Below, piece after piece: positions 60,739 to 64,000 of a DNA stretch of 64,000 bases (within the stretch, counting starts at the first letter, position 1; each line of letters begins with the position of its first letter). The stretch comes from Populus alba. Lineage: Eukaryota; Streptophyta; Magnoliopsida; Malpighiales; Salicaceae. Location of the stretch: NCBI RefSeq assembly GCF_005239225.2, contig NC_133301.1, forward strand, positions 14,632,318 through 14,696,317, written 5' to 3'. Made by a program: the position numbers and the translations under genes. Below the pieces are notes generated by a model. The model had not been told where the DNA came from and did no database searches. It saw only the letters and a list, made by a program, of their open reading frames with translations.

Positions 60739-62990
60739 CAATGAGAAGACATGTCACATAGTTTTTGCTGGGAAACAAGAGCTTTATGCTTCTGGAGATG
60801 TATGATGGCCATGGCTAAAATCAATCTTTTTGTTAGTTATGGTTCAAATGGCTCTTGCTGCAATGTTAGCTGATAGCTTTTTGAGCAGCACACAGCAGTT
60901 GTATGGCCACCAGGCATTCAGGATTTTGTTTCTGCTCGTGTTCCCCATGACAGTGGTGTCGCTCTTGGACATGTATTAATAGAACCTGTGTTTTAGTAAT
61001 GAAATCGTTGGAGAGAGAAAAAATTGTTTGGACAGATAAATAGCTTGACCTCACGTATAATTATTATTACCCTTTTATTTTAAAGGTAAAAATCTATCTG
61101 GTAGTTTTAATTAAGAATATATATTTTAAAACCATCTTTTTAAATCACAACTAATTTTTTTTTTTTAATCCGTAAAAACTGCCATGGTATTAAATATATA
61201 CTTCATATATTTGTAAAAAAAAAAAACATTCATTAGAATTTATTTTCCAAATTATCTTTACAATTATCTAAAATATAGGAGAATAATGTAAAAATAATAT
61301 TTTTATTATATAATTATTAAACTCACTTGCCTCCTGACCTCCTCTCAGGAGTCGATTCATGAAATTTGGAATATAAAACTTGAAATATTTCGAGTTTTTA
61401 GTTAAATCAAATCAAATATTAATAAAAAATAAAATGTAATTATTTTCATTAAGTTTCTTAGCTATTTGATTGATTCAATTAAATTCAGCAAGTAAATAAA
61501 AATAAAAAAATAAAACGGCATAATTCTAATATAAATGATTGATCTAATAACTTGCAGGTTGACTTAATGATCTTGTAATTCAATTTTTTTTTCCAAGTCA
61601 ATTTCTAGACTAAGTTGATTCATGAACTCTAGATTTTGAAAATGAATTTTATCCAGATTTCTAGTTAAAATCATATAAAAAATTGATTTAATAAAAATTA
61701 ATTGACTCACTAAATTCAACACACACAAAAAAACACTATCATTTTTAATATGAATAATTAATTCAGGTTAGTTTTTAAATCAACAGGCTAACTATTATTT
61801 TATGATCAACCGAAAACCTTTACAATTACCCGAAAAGGAAAGTTAATTGAGAGTGACGCGCGGAATGTTCCAAGTATATTCCTGATAGTTGGAAAAAAAT
61901 AAAATTGTCCACCATTATGGGCTGAAATCTGGGCTCTTGAATTTAGACCCACAATCCCATCATGGGCTTTTATACATAATAAGAAGCAAAATTTAACTCA
62001 ACCACAAACAATCAAACAAACACATTAATTAATTAATATATTTGGCACTGCCACCTCACCCATACATAACACAACACAAGCAGCCAACTCTACCTTTCTA
62101 GCATATTCATTCTCTTTACCTTTTTATATTTTAGCCCTTCTTGTTTCACCTTCTCCACTCCTACCCCTATAGTTCAAAACTTACAAAAAAACCTCAATAA
62201 TTTCAAAAACATTTTAATTATGTCCTATTCCACTACTAAAATACTAAAAAAACCCCACTTTTTAAAACATTTATCTAGCTTTTCTCATTCTCATCCAACT
62301 ATTTCCTCTCAAATCTTAATATGTATTAGTGACTAGTTGTTAATATTAAAAAAAGAAGAAGCAATAATAACAAAAAAAATAAGAAATTAGTTTTTACTGT
62401 TTCTTACATGATTTTAAATAAGTTCAATTCTAAAGCTATGTTTGTCTTTTTAGTGGAAGATATTTTTGCTGTGATTAGAATTTTAAAAGTTTTATTTCTT
62501 ATAAAAAAACATCTATGGAGTTAATCTTAAATTGTGATAAAATCTTAAATTAAAAATAAAACATAAATTTATATACTTTTAAACTTTTTTTTTAAATTAT
62601 TACCGCAAAAACTATCACATTTCCAAATATATTTAATATTTGCTAAAAATCAAATTCATGACATTTCAATATAAACACATAAATCATTACCATGTGATTA
62701 TAATTTCATTCATATATGTTATAAAATATTAGCATCTGTACTCAAATAAATAGTATAAAAAAACTAAAAAAACCAACTTAAATTTCATAAAAAAAACTGG
62801 CTATTAATTATTATGATTGGCATTGGATTTTTTAAGAATACAGAGATATAACTGTAACATTAGGAAATCTATAGGGACTAATATAAAGTATACCTATCTT
62901 GTCTTAAACACATAACTATAGCAATAAATGATATCAAAGACAGAAATCCAAAATAAAAAATAAAAAATAAAAAATAAGTGTTCTTTCCTT
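60739..62990. other. Intergenic; TGGGCT cluster at 61918-61968
   Basis: The first few hundred bases are the B3-gene 3' region. Three site II motifs TGGGCT occur at 61918-61923, 61930-61935 and 61963-61968, about 1.2 kb before the TT9-like start codon, with no gene start directly after them. The rest is A/T-rich. Confidence 0.45.
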
Positions 62991-63159
62991 CTTTGTTTGC
63001 CATCACCAGTCACCCTCCGATCACTCTCTCTCTCCATCGTCCTCCATTTTTCGGTTAATCAGAAAAAGATAATATCGGAAAATTCAGAGATTAGCTTCGG
63101 ACGAATGAACGAATGATTCTCTCAATCTGACGGCTGTGATCGAGTTAACACTGCAAATC

Positions 63160-64000
63160 ATGTGGTCTTCCTTGTGGAGATCCAGAGATCGTTTCTCCTT
63201 AGATGAACTCAGGTCTCTCTCTCTTAGTTCTCACTAATTTCTCTTTTTATTGTACCAATTACTCTCAATTTCGCGCGATTGTTTTTTATTGTACTGTGTT
63301 TAACAGTCAATTCGCTTTTGATTTTTCAAGGAATTTACACTCTTTAGTCAATTGCATCTATTTTTCTTTATTTTTTTTTCAAATTATTAGTAAAACATGT
63401 CACTGTCTACTGTTTAATTCGACAATCTTTTGTACGAAATTCTAATTTTTTATTTTTATTTTTGTCTACTTTGTTTGCAGATATTTAATTGATCAGCTGC
63501 AAAAAGTTCAAATTGTAAATAATGTTAATAAGGTAATTAATTAATTCTTAATTAAAAATCAATGTAGTTTTTTTTTTTTTTTTGTAATTTTACACTCATT
63601 GAACCGAATTTTGTTGTTGTTGTTGTTGTTGATGATGATGATGATGATGTTAAAGGACTTTGTAATAGAGGCGTTGAGATCGATATCGGAATTAATAACG
63701 TACGGAGACCAGCATGATTCAAACTATTTTGAGTAAGACTGATAAAAAATTGTATAAATTTTTGTTTCCATAGGTTAGGTTTCTGTTATTTTTTCATGAA
63801 TTTTGAGTGTTATTCTGTGCTTTGTAGGTTTTTTATGGAAAGGCAAGTAATGGGAGAGTTTGTGAGGATACTAAAGGTTAGTAGAACTGTTTCAGTTTCA
63901 CGTCAGTTGCTGCAAACGATGAGCATCATGATTCAGAATTTAAAATCCGAGCACGCAATATGTGAGTTTGGTTGTTGAAGTGTTGAATTTTGTTTGTTTT
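63160..64000 (+). CDS. TT9: TT9/CLEC16A-like protein, 5' part (partial)
   Basis: Homologue of TRANSPARENT TESTA 9, the plant relative of CLEC16A/GOP-1, linked to endomembrane and vacuole trafficking and, in Arabidopsis, proanthocyanidin deposition in the seed coat. Coding exons seen: 63160-63212, 63481-63532, 63656-63732, 63828-63961; GT-AG with closing phases. The last ends one base into a codon at a GTGAGT donor, so the gene continues beyond the window. The 105 residues visible include MWSSLWRSRDRFSLDELRYL, IDQLQKV, DFVIEALRSISELITYGDQH, then FEFFMERQVMGEFVRIL and QLLQTMSIMIQNLKSEHAI, which is the start of the conserved FPL domain. The ATG matches the family's MW-SLWRS start. A CT-rich leader (about 63010-63060) precedes it. 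Confidence 0.9.
63610..63649. repeat. (TTG)n(GAT)n compound microsatellite
   Basis: Seven TTG-type units followed by six GAT units, in the third visible intron of the TT9-like gene, ending only 6 bp before the acceptor AG. Confidence 0.9.

Noticed and set aside
60441..60824. 127-codon minus frame opposite the B3 gene
   Set aside because: Shadow of the coiled-coil exon; no signature of its own.

Overview
This is nuclear DNA from a flowering plant, very probably a Salicaceae tree of the poplar/willow type. The genes have short GT-AG introns, the space between them is extremely A/T-rich, and all recognisable proteins are plant families. The genus-level guess rests on a short A/T-rich transposon-like repeat that recurs more than 20 times and on other repeats I associate with Populus; it is inference. 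No bacterial, organellar or viral block is visible.

Gene content, left to right. 1-18,000 has no gene I can support. It holds SSRs, many copies of the A/T-rich element, a TIR element at 5.4-6.2 kb, a tRNA-derived SINE at 7.8 kb with a perfect 17-bp target duplication, and a composite element at 14.1-14.95 kb. 18,307-23,773 (+) is OXA1, the mitochondrial inner-membrane insertase (9 coding exons), with a 1.55-kb solo-LTR-like insertion in intron 2. Convergent to it, 24,765-28,066 (-) is a Nopp140/SRP40-type nucleolar phosphoprotein (7 exons). 30,890-32,610 (+) is ribosomal protein L7/uL30 (6 coding exons) behind a telo-box/site II promoter and a 5'UTR intron. 33.4-34.7 kb has a MITE beside a decayed F-box gene. 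36,113-37,513 (-) is a single-exon UGT91-like glycosyltransferase with a duplicated upstream leader. 44,467-44,673 (-) is a 68-residue zinc-ribbon protein. 45-56 kb is repeat-rich, with tandem duplications, a minisatellite, a hairpin and a second, decayed SINE. 56,542-56,994 (+) is a small heat shock protein lacking the usual beta6 loop. 58,267-60,738 (+) is a B3-domain protein with an in-frame optional intron. 63,160 to beyond the right edge (+) is the start of a TT9/CLEC16A-type gene.

The genes do not form one pathway. Three house-keeping genes (OXA1, Nopp140-like, RPL7) sit together at 18-33 kb. OXA1 and RPL7 carry TGGGCY site II motifs, and RPL7 also a telo-box, the usual growth-linked promoter grammar for ribosomal and mitochondrial-biogenesis genes. 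I see no convincing undescribed multi-gene system. The most useful leads are the loop-deleted sHSP, the exitron-like segment in the B3 gene, the 57-codon repeat-borne ORF, and the dated-looking transposon insertions.
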